Below are positions 23,730 to 32,063 of a stretch of DNA of 43,986 nt, piece by piece. The position numbers and the translations under genes are program-made. A model generated the notes under the pieces. That model did not search any database. It saw nothing but the letters and a program-made list of their open reading frames with translations, and was not told where the DNA came from. This stretch comes from Gammaproteobacteria bacterium (GTDB taxonomy: Bacteria; Pseudomonadota; Gammaproteobacteria; Thiohalomonadales; Thiohalomonadaceae), in assembly GCA_024709225.1 (NCBI GenBank), contig JANJXC010000028.1, positions 1 to 43,986 of the forward strand, in the 5' to 3' direction. Numbering within the stretch: the stretch's first letter is position 1; the number at the start of each line of letters is the position of its first letter.

Positions 23730-25832
23730 TCAGCAGTTGGTGCAGCGTCCCATGACGATGCCCAGGGTGGGGCTGCGGGTGCCGGTGACGATCTCGGTGC
23801 CGCTGGCCGGGAAATCGTGCAGATGCGTGGCCAGCAGGCCGCGGGCGTTGACGTGGCCGCGGACGATGGAACCGTCCTCCAGGGTGGCGGTAAAGGCACC
23901 ATTGGCGGCCACGGTGTAGGTGCCGGTGAGCACACTGGCAAAGGTCGCCTCAGGGGCGACAATGCTGGTGATGTCGTCGTAGCGCTCGAGCTCCTGCGAG
24001 TTGAGCGTGACGGTGACGTTGCTGGCGTCGGTGAAGGCCAGGGTGCTGTAGGCGTGGTGGCTGTAGCGCGCCTCGGTAGCGGTGCCGTACTCCAGGTCGG
24101 CGGCGCGGAAACGGTAGGTCTTCCCGGTCAGGCTCGGGACCGCGGTGTTGACCTTGATGCCGAAGGCGGCGGTATGGCCTACCTGCAGCGGCGAGGTGGG
24201 GGTGTCGGTTTCGATGGCGCCGGCATAGAAGAAGTTGCCGTTGCCGTTCAGGCGCCCGGTCAGCTCCGGCGGTGCAACCGTGGCCGCCGTCAGGTTCAGG
24301 GTGAGGGCGCCGTTGCTGCTCACCGTGTAGCTGCCGCCGCTCACGGTGTCGCCGAGGACGGTGGCGGTGAGGGCTGCGGTATTGCTGTTGTTGGCGACGC
24401 GCTCCAGTTCGGCCCCGGCGAAGGCGCCGCCGCTGGCGATGGCGCCGCTGCCGTCGGCGCTGAACGTGCCGTTGAATACGCTGTGGGTACGGTCGCCGTT
24501 GGCAGATACGCTGTGCGTAAGGGCGATGAAGGCGTAGGTGCCGCTCAGGTTGCCCGCCCCCATGCCGCTGCCGTACTTGATCAGCGCCTGCGGCTTGATG
24601 TCGGCGCTGCCGCCGCGCAGATCGGTACGATCGGCGGCGCTGCCGTCGCTGTTGAGGGCGTAGGCAAAGGTGGGCCAGGCGGCGATGCCGGCATAGGCGT
24701 CGGCGGTGGTGCCATCGCCGCCCATGGGCATCATGATTTCCACATAAGGCGGCCTGACATAGGCGAACATGTCGCCGTCTTCGATGTTTTCCTCGGCCGG
24801 ATAGGGGATGGCCAGGCGGCCGTCGCTGAGGGCGAGGATCTCCATGGACATGGTTTGCGGACCGAAGGTCTTGCTTTCATAGAACCCGTCACCCTCCCAG
24901 TTGTAGCTCTGGAAGGTGCAGCCGGAGACAAACGGCTGGGTAGTCGACACGGTGCAATTGCTGCCGTGGGCATACTGCGAGGTTTCGCTTTCCTTGCCGT
25001 TGAGGGTCACGCTGTAGGTGTTGCCCGACTGCTGCGCCAGGGTCACGGTATAATCGCTCAGGGTATTGAGCCACTGGCCGGAGATCCACACGCCGTTCTG
25101 ATCCCCCGCAGAGACATTGCCCACCATGATGTCGTTGCCGCTCATCACCCAGGTGCCGTCGAAGGAGGGGGCCGGGGTGCTGTCGTCCTGCGCGGCGGCG
25201 ATTTCTTCGGCGATCAGGTCATGCAGGGTATCCAGGGCGGCCAGGGTGGTGGCGATATCGCTGCCGGCATCGATGGTGTAGCTCTCGATCAGCGCCTGCA
25301 GGAACAGCACGTCGTCATTGCTCAGGGTATCCAGCGCGGCGGCCGCCGTGCTGAGCTCCTGCATCAGCCACTCGCTGGCCGGGGTGATATCCACCAGCAC
25401 CTGCACCGCCGGGGCGCGCATCTCGGTGCCGCCGCCGCTCACGCGCACGATGATGGTCGGGGCGAGCACGGTGCCGGAGGGCAGGGTCAGGACATAGTGG
25501 CCGGTCGCATCGGTGGTGGCGGTGCCGAGGGTGGCGAGGGTGGCGCCGCTGCCGTCGACCCGCAGCGCCGTCACGGTGGTGCCGGGGACCGGTTCGATGC
25601 CGCTGGTGGCGGCGTCGGCGGAGCGGAACAGACGGTCCACCAGGGCGTGGAACAGGGGCTTGTCCTGCAGTTTGGCGACCTGGGCGGACGGTGCCATCAC
25701 CACGCCGGTGATCTGGACGCCGGTGGCCGGGGGCGGGGTATCGCCGCCGCCGCCACCGCCGCAGCCGTTGAGCGCCACCAGACAGATGGCAGTCAGCCCA
25801 AGAAACACATGACGCATGGCGATACGGTTCAT
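23730..25832 (-). CDS. Large secreted lipoprotein of unknown function
   Basis: A 700-residue protein beginning MNRIAMRHVF. It has a signal peptide and lipobox ALNGC (C24), then a run of six Gly and a Thr/Pro-rich linker as in many surface lipoproteins. Residues of about 60-160 (VTALRVDGSGATLATLGTA, then DATGHYVLTLPSGT) resemble a carboxypeptidase-regulatory-like beta sandwich. The C-terminal 300 residues hold several related beta-hairpin units of the form GTY.V..NGA.T..L, which suggests a repeated beta structure. It ends MGRCTNC, a possible disulphide or metal pair. I do not recognise a family. The start at 25832 has a GAAGGG RBS. It is divergent from hrpA and upstream of the CsgG-like pair on the same strand, so it may be a partner or cargo of those. 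Confidence 0.82.
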   Translation of the reverse strand: MNRIAMRHVFLGLTAICLVALNGCGGGGGGDTPPPATGVQITGVVMAPSAQVAKLQDKPLFHALVDRLFRSADAATSGIEPVPGTTVTALRVDGSGATLATLGTATTDATGHYVLTLPSGTVLAPTIIVRVSGGGTEMRAPAVQVLVDITPASEWLMQELSTAAAALDTLSNDDVLFLQALIESYTIDAGSDIATTLAALDTLHDLIAEEIAAAQDDSTPAPSFDGTWVMSGNDIMVGNVSAGDQNGVWISGQWLNTLSDYTVTLAQQSGNTYSVTLNGKESETSQYAHGSNCTVSTTQPFVSGCTFQSYNWEGDGFYESKTFGPQTMSMEILALSDGRLAIPYPAEENIEDGDMFAYVRPPYVEIMMPMGGDGTTADAYAGIAAWPTFAYALNSDGSAADRTDLRGGSADIKPQALIKYGSGMGAGNLSGTYAFIALTHSVSANGDRTHSVFNGTFSADGSGAIASGGAFAGAELERVANNSNTAALTATVLGDTVSGGSYTVSSNGALTLNLTAATVAPPELTGRLNGNGNFFYAGAIETDTPTSPLQVGHTAAFGIKVNTAVPSLTGKTYRFRAADLEYGTATEARYSHHAYSTLAFTDASNVTVTLNSQELERYDDITSIVAPEATFASVLTGTYTVAANGAFTATLEDGSIVRGHVNARGLLATHLHDFPASGTEIVTGTRSPTLGIVMGRCTNC

Positions 25833-25937
25833 AATCGGCCCTTCCGTAATTGTTGAGCAGGGAGCAGTGCTACGGTTGCGCAAGCGGCCAGGGTGATGGT
25901 CGCTAATGCATCTATATATATCAGTTCAAGGCCGCTT

Positions 25938-28900
25938 ATGAATGCCGATTGGTTACAAATAGAAAAATTAATTAGCGAGTGCATGCTCACTGACCGTGCG
26001 GAACTGCTGCGCCGCTGGCATGGCCTGCGCCGTCGCGCGCGCGACGGCAAGCCCTTCGACCGCGGCCTCGCCGAGCTGGAGACGGCGCTGGCCGCGGCCC
26101 AGGCGCGTGTCGCTGCGCGTACGGTGCAGCGGCCGGTCATCAGCTATCCGGAAGAGCTGCCGGTGAGTGCGCGGCGCGCGGACATCGCCGCCGCCATCGC
26201 GGAGCACCAGGTGGTGGTGATCGCCGGCGAGACCGGCTCCGGCAAGACCACCCAGCTGCCCAAGATCTGCCTGGAACTGGGGCGCGGCGTGGCCGGGCTC
26301 ATCGGCCACACCCAGCCGCGGCGCATCGCCGCCCGTTCGGTAGCAACGCGCATCGCCGAGGAGCTGAAGACGCCGCTGGGCCAGGCGGTGGGCTACAAGG
26401 TGCGCTTCACCGACCGCACCTCGCCGCAGAGCTACGTCAAGCTGATGACCGACGGCATCCTGCTCGCCGAGGTGCAGGGCGACCGCGATCTGCTGGCCTA
26501 CGACATCCTCATCATCGACGAGGCGCACGAGCGCAGCCTCAACATCGACTTCCTGCTCGGCTACCTGAAACAGCTGTTGCCGCGTCGGCCCGATCTGAAG
26601 CTGATCATCACCTCGGCCACCATCAACACCGAGCGCTTCTCACAATTCTTCGGCGGCGCCCCGGTGCTGGAGGTGTCGGGGCGCACCTACCCGGTGGAGG
26701 TGCGCTACCGCCCGGTGGCGGCGGAGGACGGCACGCCCGACGCCGACGAGGACAGCCGCGACCGCGACCTGCCGCAGGCCATTCTCGAGGCCATCCATGA
26801 GGTGGGCCAGCTCAATCTGCTCGGCGACGTACTGGTGTTCCTGCCCGGTGAGCGCGAGATCCGCGAGATGGCCGAGGTGCTGCGCAAGCAGCGCCTGCCG
26901 CACACCGAGGTGGTGCCGCTGTTCGGCCGCCTGTCCGCCGCCGAACAGGACAAGGTGTTCCAGCCGCACGGCGGGCGGCGTATCGTGCTCGCCACCAACG
27001 TGGCGGAGACCTCGCTCACCGTGCCCGGCATTCGCTACGTCATCGACGCGGGCCTGGCGCGCATCAGCCGCTACAGCCCGCGTACCAAGGTGCAGCGCCT
27101 GCCCATCGAGCCGGTGTCGCAGGCCGCCGCCAACCAGCGTGCCGGTCGCTGCGGCCGCGTCGCCGCCGGCGTGTGCATCCGCCTGTACAGCGAGGAGGAT
27201 TTCCTCGGCCGCCCGCTCTACACCGACCCGGAAATCTGGCGCACCAATCTCGCCGCGGTCATTCTGCAGATGGGCGCGCTGGGTCTGGGCGACGTGGAGG
27301 ACTTTCCCTTTCCCGACCCGCCGGACAGCCGCGCCATCGGCGACGGCTTTCAGTTGCTGCACGAGCTGGGGGCGATGGACCAGCAGCGCCGCCTCACCGA
27401 CATCGGCCGCCAGCTGGCGCGCCTGCCGCTGGACCCGCGCCTCGGCCGCATGCTGCTCGCCGCCGCGCGCGAGGGCAGCCTGCACGAGGTGATGATCATC
27501 GCCAGCGCGCTTACCGTGCAGGACCCGCGCGAGCGGCCGCTGGAGGCGCAGCAGCAGTCTGACCAGAAACACGCCCGCTTCAGCGACCCGGAGCAGAAAT
27601 CCGATTTCCTCGCCTGGCTGAAGTTGTGGGACTACTACCACGCACAGGCGCGCCACCTGTCGCAGAGCAAGCTGCGCAGCCTGTGTCGCGCCGAATTCCT
27701 CTCCTACGTGCGCCTGCGCGAGTGGCACGACATCCACGGCCAGCTCATGGCGCTGGTCAACGAACTGAAGCTGCGCATCAATGAACAGCCCGCCGACTAC
27801 GGTGCCATCCACCGCGCGCTGCTGACCGGCCTGCTCGGCAACGTGGCGCTGAAGGGCGAGGACCGGCAGTTCCTCGGCACGCGCAACATCAAGCTCAACA
27901 TCTTTCCCGGTTCCTCCCAGTTCAAGAAGCCGCCGAAGTGGATCGTGGCCGCCGAACTGGTGGAGACCACCAAGCTGTATGCGCGCAGCGTGGCGGCCAT
28001 CGAACCGGAGTGGCTGGAGCCGCTGGCCCGCCATCTGGTCAAGCGCAGCTGGTTCGAACCGCACTGGGAGAAGAGGAGCGCGCAGGTGTCGGCCTACGAG
28101 CGCGTCACCCTGTACGGGCTGCCCATCGTCGAGAAGCGCCGCGTCAATTACGGTCCTATCGATCCAACGCTGTCGCGCGAGCTGTTCATCCGCCATGCGC
28201 TGGTGGAAGGGGATTTCCAGACCCGCGCCGCGTTCTTCGCCCACAACCGCCAGCTGGTGGCCGAGGTGGAGGAACTGGAGGCCAAGGCGCGCAAGCGCGA
28301 CATCCTGGTGGACGAGCAGGTGCTGTTCGACTTCTACGATGCGCGCCTGCCGCCAGGCATCTACAGCGGCAAGAGTTTCGAAAAGTGGCGCGAGGAGGCC
28401 GAACGTGATGCCCCGAAATTATTGTTCCTCACCCGCGAGGTGCTGATGCAGCACGCGGCCGGCGCGGTGACGGAAAACCAGTTTCCCGACGTGTTGCGCT
28501 GCGACAACCTTGCCGTGAAGCTGGACTACCACTTCGAGCCGGGGCATGCGGCCGACGGCGTCACCGCGATCATTCCGCTCGCCGCACTGACGCAGGTGAA
28601 CGCGCAGCCCTTCGACTGGCTGGTGCCGGGCCTGCTCAAGGACAAGCTCATCGCCCTGATCAAGACGCTGCCGAAACAGCTGCGGCGCAATTTCGTGCCG
28701 GCGGTGAATTTCGCCGAGGCCCTGCTCGGCGTGCTGAAGCCGGGTCAGGGCCTGCTGCTGGAAGCCGTGGCGCATCAATTGAGGCGCATGAGCGGCATCG
28801 AAATTCCGGCGGATGCCTGGCAGGTGCAGGAACTGCCGGCGCACCTGCGCATGAATTACCGCGTGGTGGACGAGCGCGGCAAGGTGCTGGGCGAGGGGCG

Positions 28901-29840
28901 CGATCTCGCGCTGTTGCAGGAGGAGTTGTCGGGCAAGGTGCGCCACACGCTGACCCAGGCGGTACCGCAGAAGACGGAAACCACGCTGGAGCGCGACGGC
29001 CTCACCGATTGGGACTTCGATACGCTGCCGGCCAGCATCGAGGTAAAGCGCCATGGCCTTACCCTGCGCGCCTGGCCGGCCCTGGTCGATCAGGGGGAGA
29101 TGGTGGCGATCCGCCTGTTCGAATCGGAGGCGGCGGCGCAGGCGGCACAGCGCGACGGCCTGCTGCGCCTGTTCCTGCTGCGGGCGCGCGAGAAGGTGAA
29201 ATACCTGCGCAGGAACCTGCCCGGCAGCAACACGATGTGCCTGCACTACGCCGCCATCGCCGGCTGCGAGGAATTGAAGGATGAGCTGGTCGGCGCCATC
29301 TGCCGCGAGGCCTTTCTCGGCGTCGAGCCGTGGCCGCGCACGCGCGAGGAATTCAACCGGCGCCTGCAGGAGGGCGAGGCGCGTCTGCTGGAGACCGGGC
29401 AACGCCTGTGCGCCGCACTGGGCGAGGCGCTGGCGGCGTTCCATGCGGTGAACAAGAAACTCAAGGGCGCGATAGCCCCGGCCCTGCTGCCGGAGATGAA
29501 CGACATCCAGGCCCATCTGCAGCAACTGGTGCCGCGTCATTTCGTGCTGCACACGCCGTACTTCTGGCTGCTGCAATACCCGCGCTACCTCAAGGCAGTG
29601 CAGGCGCGTATCGACAAGTGCGGCCGTCATCCGGCGCGGGAGCGGGAAAACCGCATGGCGCTGGATAAGCTGTGGCAGCCGCTGGCCACGCGCCTGGCGC
29701 AGGGACTGCTCACGCCTGAACAGGAGGAATTCCGCTGGCTGCTGGAGGAGTTGCGCGTGTCGCTCTACGCGCAGGAGCTGAAGACGGTGCAGCCGGTGTC
29801 GGTGGTGCGGCTGGAGAAGCTGTGGCAGGAGCGGCGTTGA
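25938..29840 (+). CDS. hrpA: DEAH-box ATP-dependent RNA helicase HrpA
   Basis: A 1300-residue helicase of the HrpA family, which rescues stalled or collided ribosomes and acts on mRNA in E. coli. Motif I is GETGSGKTT (about 98-106), motif II DEAH (about 194), motif III SAT, and motif VI QRAGRCGR (about 399). HA2 and OB-fold regions follow, then the long C-terminal extension (DUF3418-like) that distinguishes HrpA from the shorter HrpB. The ATG at 25938 is chosen because AAGG lies 7 nt upstream; an in-frame GTG/ATG at 25893 would add 15 residues. The length matches E. coli HrpA (1300). It is transcribed alone. Confidence 0.96.
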   Translation: MNADWLQIEKLISECMLTDRAELLRRWHGLRRRARDGKPFDRGLAELETALAAAQARVAARTVQRPVISYPEELPVSARRADIAAAIAEHQVVVIAGETGSGKTTQLPKICLELGRGVAGLIGHTQPRRIAARSVATRIAEELKTPLGQAVGYKVRFTDRTSPQSYVKLMTDGILLAEVQGDRDLLAYDILIIDEAHERSLNIDFLLGYLKQLLPRRPDLKLIITSATINTERFSQFFGGAPVLEVSGRTYPVEVRYRPVAAEDGTPDADEDSRDRDLPQAILEAIHEVGQLNLLGDVLVFLPGEREIREMAEVLRKQRLPHTEVVPLFGRLSAAEQDKVFQPHGGRRIVLATNVAETSLTVPGIRYVIDAGLARISRYSPRTKVQRLPIEPVSQAAANQRAGRCGRVAAGVCIRLYSEEDFLGRPLYTDPEIWRTNLAAVILQMGALGLGDVEDFPFPDPPDSRAIGDGFQLLHELGAMDQQRRLTDIGRQLARLPLDPRLGRMLLAAAREGSLHEVMIIASALTVQDPRERPLEAQQQSDQKHARFSDPEQKSDFLAWLKLWDYYHAQARHLSQSKLRSLCRAEFLSYVRLREWHDIHGQLMALVNELKLRINEQPADYGAIHRALLTGLLGNVALKGEDRQFLGTRNIKLNIFPGSSQFKKPPKWIVAAELVETTKLYARSVAAIEPEWLEPLARHLVKRSWFEPHWEKRSAQVSAYERVTLYGLPIVEKRRVNYGPIDPTLSRELFIRHALVEGDFQTRAAFFAHNRQLVAEVEELEAKARKRDILVDEQVLFDFYDARLPPGIYSGKSFEKWREEAERDAPKLLFLTREVLMQHAAGAVTENQFPDVLRCDNLAVKLDYHFEPGHAADGVTAIIPLAALTQVNAQPFDWLVPGLLKDKLIALIKTLPKQLRRNFVPAVNFAEALLGVLKPGQGLLLEAVAHQLRRMSGIEIPADAWQVQELPAHLRMNYRVVDERGKVLGEGRDLALLQEELSGKVRHTLTQAVPQKTETTLERDGLTDWDFDTLPASIEVKRHGLTLRAWPALVDQGEMVAIRLFESEAAAQAAQRDGLLRLFLLRAREKVKYLRRNLPGSNTMCLHYAAIAGCEELKDELVGAICREAFLGVEPWPRTREEFNRRLQEGEARLLETGQRLCAALGEALAAFHAVNKKLKGAIAPALLPEMNDIQAHLQQLVPRHFVLHTPYFWLLQYPRYLKAVQARIDKCGRHPARERENRMALDKLWQPLATRLAQGLLTPEQEEFRWLLEELRVSLYAQELKTVQPVSVVRLEKLWQERR

Positions 29841-29897
29841 GCGCGCCGCCGGCGCACCTGTCGGGGCGGCTCTGTCGTGACACGGCGCAGCGATGGG

Positions 29898-29977
29898 GTA
29901 GGATGGGTGGAACGCAGCGCAACCCATCGGCAGCGGCAGTGTTCATGGTGGGTTGCGCGTTGCTCCACCCATCCTAC
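29898..29977. repeat. Inverted-repeat intergenic element (GTAGGATGGG type)
   Basis: Left arm begins GTAGGATGGGTGG at 29898; the right arm ends CCACCCATCCTAC at 29977. Arms of about 30 nt with a few mismatches enclose a 20-nt loop. Elements with this GTAGG(A/G)TGGG...CCCA(C/T)CCTAC plan are widespread non-coding repeats in many proteobacteria. Confidence 0.75.
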
Positions 29978-30011
29978 AGGGCATCCGTGGCAATGAGGCG
30001 CTGTAGCCAGG

Positions 30012-30062
30012 CATAGGGCGCCCCATGGGCGCCGTGTCGCGGCGGGCACGGCCCGCCCTATG
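30012..30062. repeat. Second inverted repeat (CATAGGGCG type)
   Basis: CATAGGGCG (30012-30020) and CGCCCTATG (30054-30062) flank GC-rich sequence with GGGCGCC and GGGCACGGCCC. It is close to the preceding element, and together they fill the 242-nt gap between hrpA and the DUF1810 gene. No gene is seen there. Confidence 0.6.
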
Positions 30063-30082
30063 ACGCGCCCCAGAGACGATGG

Positions 30083-30535
30083 TTATAAAATAGGAACACC
30101 TATTAAGGGTTGCCCGTCGATCAGCCGCAGCGTCGCCGCGTCCCGTTCCGCCCCGTAATATTTGCCCAAGGCCCGGGCGAAGGTGTCATTGCCACTGATC
30201 GCATCGAACAGCGTCAGCGATGAATGCAGCTTGAGCACGTCGGGATAGCCGAAGATATCCTCCGCCGTGCGTCCTTGCAGTTCCAGCAGCACAGTCACGC
30301 ACTCCCGCAGCCGTGTCCCCAGCAGCGGATGTGCCAGATAGGCGCGCGCCTCATCCAGGCTGCGGATGGCGTAGTACTGTGCGGTTGCGCTGCGGCCCAG
30401 CCCGGCGTACTGCGGAAAGATGAACCACATCCAGTGACTGCGTTTTTCTCCCCGGCGCAGTTCCAACAGCACCTGAACATAGACCGGTTTCTGCGCCTCG
30501 ATGAAGCGCTCCAGGCGATGGTGCCCGAGGTTCAC
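30083..30535 (-). CDS. DUF1810 family protein
   Basis: A 150-residue protein with the DUF1810 signature KRSHWMWFIFPQYAGLGRS, followed by SLDEARAYLAHPLLGTRL and the later DVLKLHSSLTLFDAI. The biochemical function of the family is not known to me. I start it at a GTG (30533-30535), where the family's N-terminal helix (LERFIEAQKPVYVQVL) follows within about 10 residues. The frame is open further upstream but would run into the cytochrome gene, whose stop is 7 nt away. It is on the same strand as the cytochromes and may be cotranscribed. Confidence 0.85.
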   Translation of the reverse strand: MNLGHHRLERFIEAQKPVYVQVLLELRRGEKRSHWMWFIFPQYAGLGRSATAQYYAIRSLDEARAYLAHPLLGTRLRECVTVLLELQGRTAEDIFGYPDVLKLHSSLTLFDAISGNDTFARALGKYYGAERDAATLRLIDGQPLIGVPIL

Positions 30536-30542
30536 AGCGGCA

Positions 30543-31211
30543 TTACCAACGCCACACGCTGATACCGAACCACACGATGGCGGCGGCAAGGCCCAGGCAC
30601 ATGGCGGCGAGCCAGAGCGGCCGCATGACTGCGCGCGCGCCGCGGGGGACGTGGTCGGTACGTTTGCGGCCGGTGATCATGGCGCGCACCAGATTTTCGC
30701 CGTGAGCAAGGCGGTGGAACACCAGGGCGGCGAGGTGCAGGGCCACCAGGCCGAGCAGGATGTAGTAGCCAAGGCGATGGATGCTGGACAGCGTGTCGGC
30801 GGTCGCCGAGGACACCAGGAAGTTGAGCGGCCCGGAGACGATGATGTCGTCGGTGGTGAACAGTCCGGCCCCGGCCTGCGCGCCGAGCACGCCGAGCATG
30901 GCCAGCACCGACCAGCCGCCGGCGGGATTGTGGCCCAGGCTGGGGGCGCGGGCGCCGCCGCGCAGGTAGCCCAACACCGTGAACGGCCCGCGGACGAAGT
31001 CGGTGAAGCGGGCGGTGGAACTGCCGATGATGCCCCACAGCAGGCGGAACAGCAGCAGGGTGAGGACGGCGTAGCCGTTCCACTTGTGCCAGGTCATGGT
31101 GACGTCGCCGAATTTGTAGCTGAGCCAGGCGCCGGCCACCAGCAGCACCAGCAGCCAGTGGAACAGGCGGGTGGGGAGGTCCCAGACAGGGATGTCGCTC
31201 GATGATTTCAT
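30543..31211 (-). CDS. Cytochrome b561-type membrane cytochrome
   Basis: A 222-residue protein with four main hydrophobic helices plus a C-terminal one. The pattern begins VWDLPTRLFHWLLVLLVAGAW, with WHKWNGYAVLTLLLFRLLWGIIG, SSIHRLGYYILLGLVALHLAALVFH and haem-ligand candidate histidines in helices 1, 2 and 4. This is the cytochrome b561 / Ni-Fe-hydrogenase-b family, which passes electrons between the quinone pool and a periplasmic haem protein. The start at 31211 (MKSSSDIPVWDL) fits the family. It lies downstream of a cytochrome c' gene on the same strand, a likely electron-transfer partner. Confidence 0.9.
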   Translation of the reverse strand: MKSSSDIPVWDLPTRLFHWLLVLLVAGAWLSYKFGDVTMTWHKWNGYAVLTLLLFRLLWGIIGSSTARFTDFVRGPFTVLGYLRGGARAPSLGHNPAGGWSVLAMLGVLGAQAGAGLFTTDDIIVSGPLNFLVSSATADTLSSIHRLGYYILLGLVALHLAALVFHRLAHGENLVRAMITGRKRTDHVPRGARAVMRPLWLAAMCLGLAAAIVWFGISVWRW

Positions 31212-31316
31212 GTGGGTCTTGGTAAGAAATGCGGACAAGAGTTACAAGATAAAACAGGATTCACAAGAGAACGGTATCTTGTTTATCGCGCGAAATCTTG
31301 TCCGCGGTTTTCCGCA

Positions 31317-31340
31317 CCTCCCCCACGACGGTGGGGGAGG
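31317..31340. repeat. Hairpin between cytochrome c' and cytochrome b561 genes
   Basis: CCTCCCCCAC-GACG-GTGGGGGAGG, a perfect 10-bp stem 16 nt after the cytochrome c' stop. Next to it is GCGG-TTTT-CCGC (31304-31315). It could attenuate read-through into the b561 gene. No T tract follows on the minus strand. Confidence 0.5.
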
Positions 31341-31355
31341 CCGGGAGGGGGCTGC

Positions 31356-31808
31356 TTACTTCTTGCGGAAGTCGTCGTGGCAGGCCTTGCAGGAGTCGCC
31401 CAGCTTCTTGTAGGCGGTGATCACTTCCTTCTGCTCGCCGAGCTGGGTGGCCTCGGCCAGGGCCGTGGCGGCGGCGAAGGCATTCTTGCCCGCCTCGCGG
31501 AACTTGTCGGGCTGGGTCCAGATCTCCGCGCGCGCCTTGGTCTCGCCCTTGTCGGAGCCGGCAGGATAGGCGTTGCCCATGTGCTTGAAGGCTTCGACGA
31601 TGGCCTCGGCGTGGTAGGCGGCCTGGTCCCTGGCTTCGTGCTTGAGGAACAGGATGGCCTTCAGCGAGGTCATGTGGCCGCTGACGGTCTTGTAGATACC
31701 CTGGCGGTGCACGATGTAGGGATTGGTTTCGTCGGCCGCGGCCGGAAGGGTGAAGCTGCTGGCAAGCGCGCCGGCAAAGGCGTATCCAATCATAGTGAGG
31801 CGCTTCAT
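31356..31808 (-). CDS. Cytochrome c' (class II c-type cytochrome)
   Basis: A 150-residue periplasmic protein. The signal peptide ends near SFTLPAAADE. The mature part is an all-helical four-helix bundle with the haem motif CKACH at the extreme C-terminus (DSCKACHDDFRKK), which is the hallmark of class II cytochromes. Cytochrome c' binds nitric oxide and carbon monoxide and is often linked to denitrification or sulfur oxidation; which applies here cannot be told. An AAGGAG RBS lies 10 nt before the ATG, and TAGAAT at 31877-31872 could be the -10. It is followed by the b561 gene on the same strand. Confidence 0.92.
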   Translation of the reverse strand: MKRLTMIGYAFAGALASSFTLPAAADETNPYIVHRQGIYKTVSGHMTSLKAILFLKHEARDQAAYHAEAIVEAFKHMGNAYPAGSDKGETKARAEIWTQPDKFREAGKNAFAAATALAEATQLGEQKEVITAYKKLGDSCKACHDDFRKK

Positions 31809-32063
31809 GAATGCGAGTCTCCTTGCGTTGGTTTTGTTGGGCGTGCCGGCGAACCTGTCGCGGCGACGACTATTCTAGAGTGGCGGCAGGAAGAAAAGTT
31901 CGCCTGGCGTCACCCGTCCGGGGCGGGCGGAGCCACCGCGGCAGGCGTGCATGACCAGACTGACATGGATTGCCATTGCGACGGCAACTGGTTAGCCTGC
32001 CCCCCCTGAGACATAACAACAAGCGTGTGCGTCGGTAATGGCGCATACCTGAGGCATGACGCC

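Noticed and set aside
23682..25856. A 724-codon plus-strand frame covering the large lipoprotein gene
   Set aside because: Exact antisense of a gene with signal peptide, lipobox and RBS; its translation is Gly/Ala/Val-rich low-complexity with no motif. It comes from GC-rich codon bias.
26640..29927. Two long minus-strand frames (534 and 502 codons)
   Set aside because: Antisense to hrpA, no recognisable motif or RBS.
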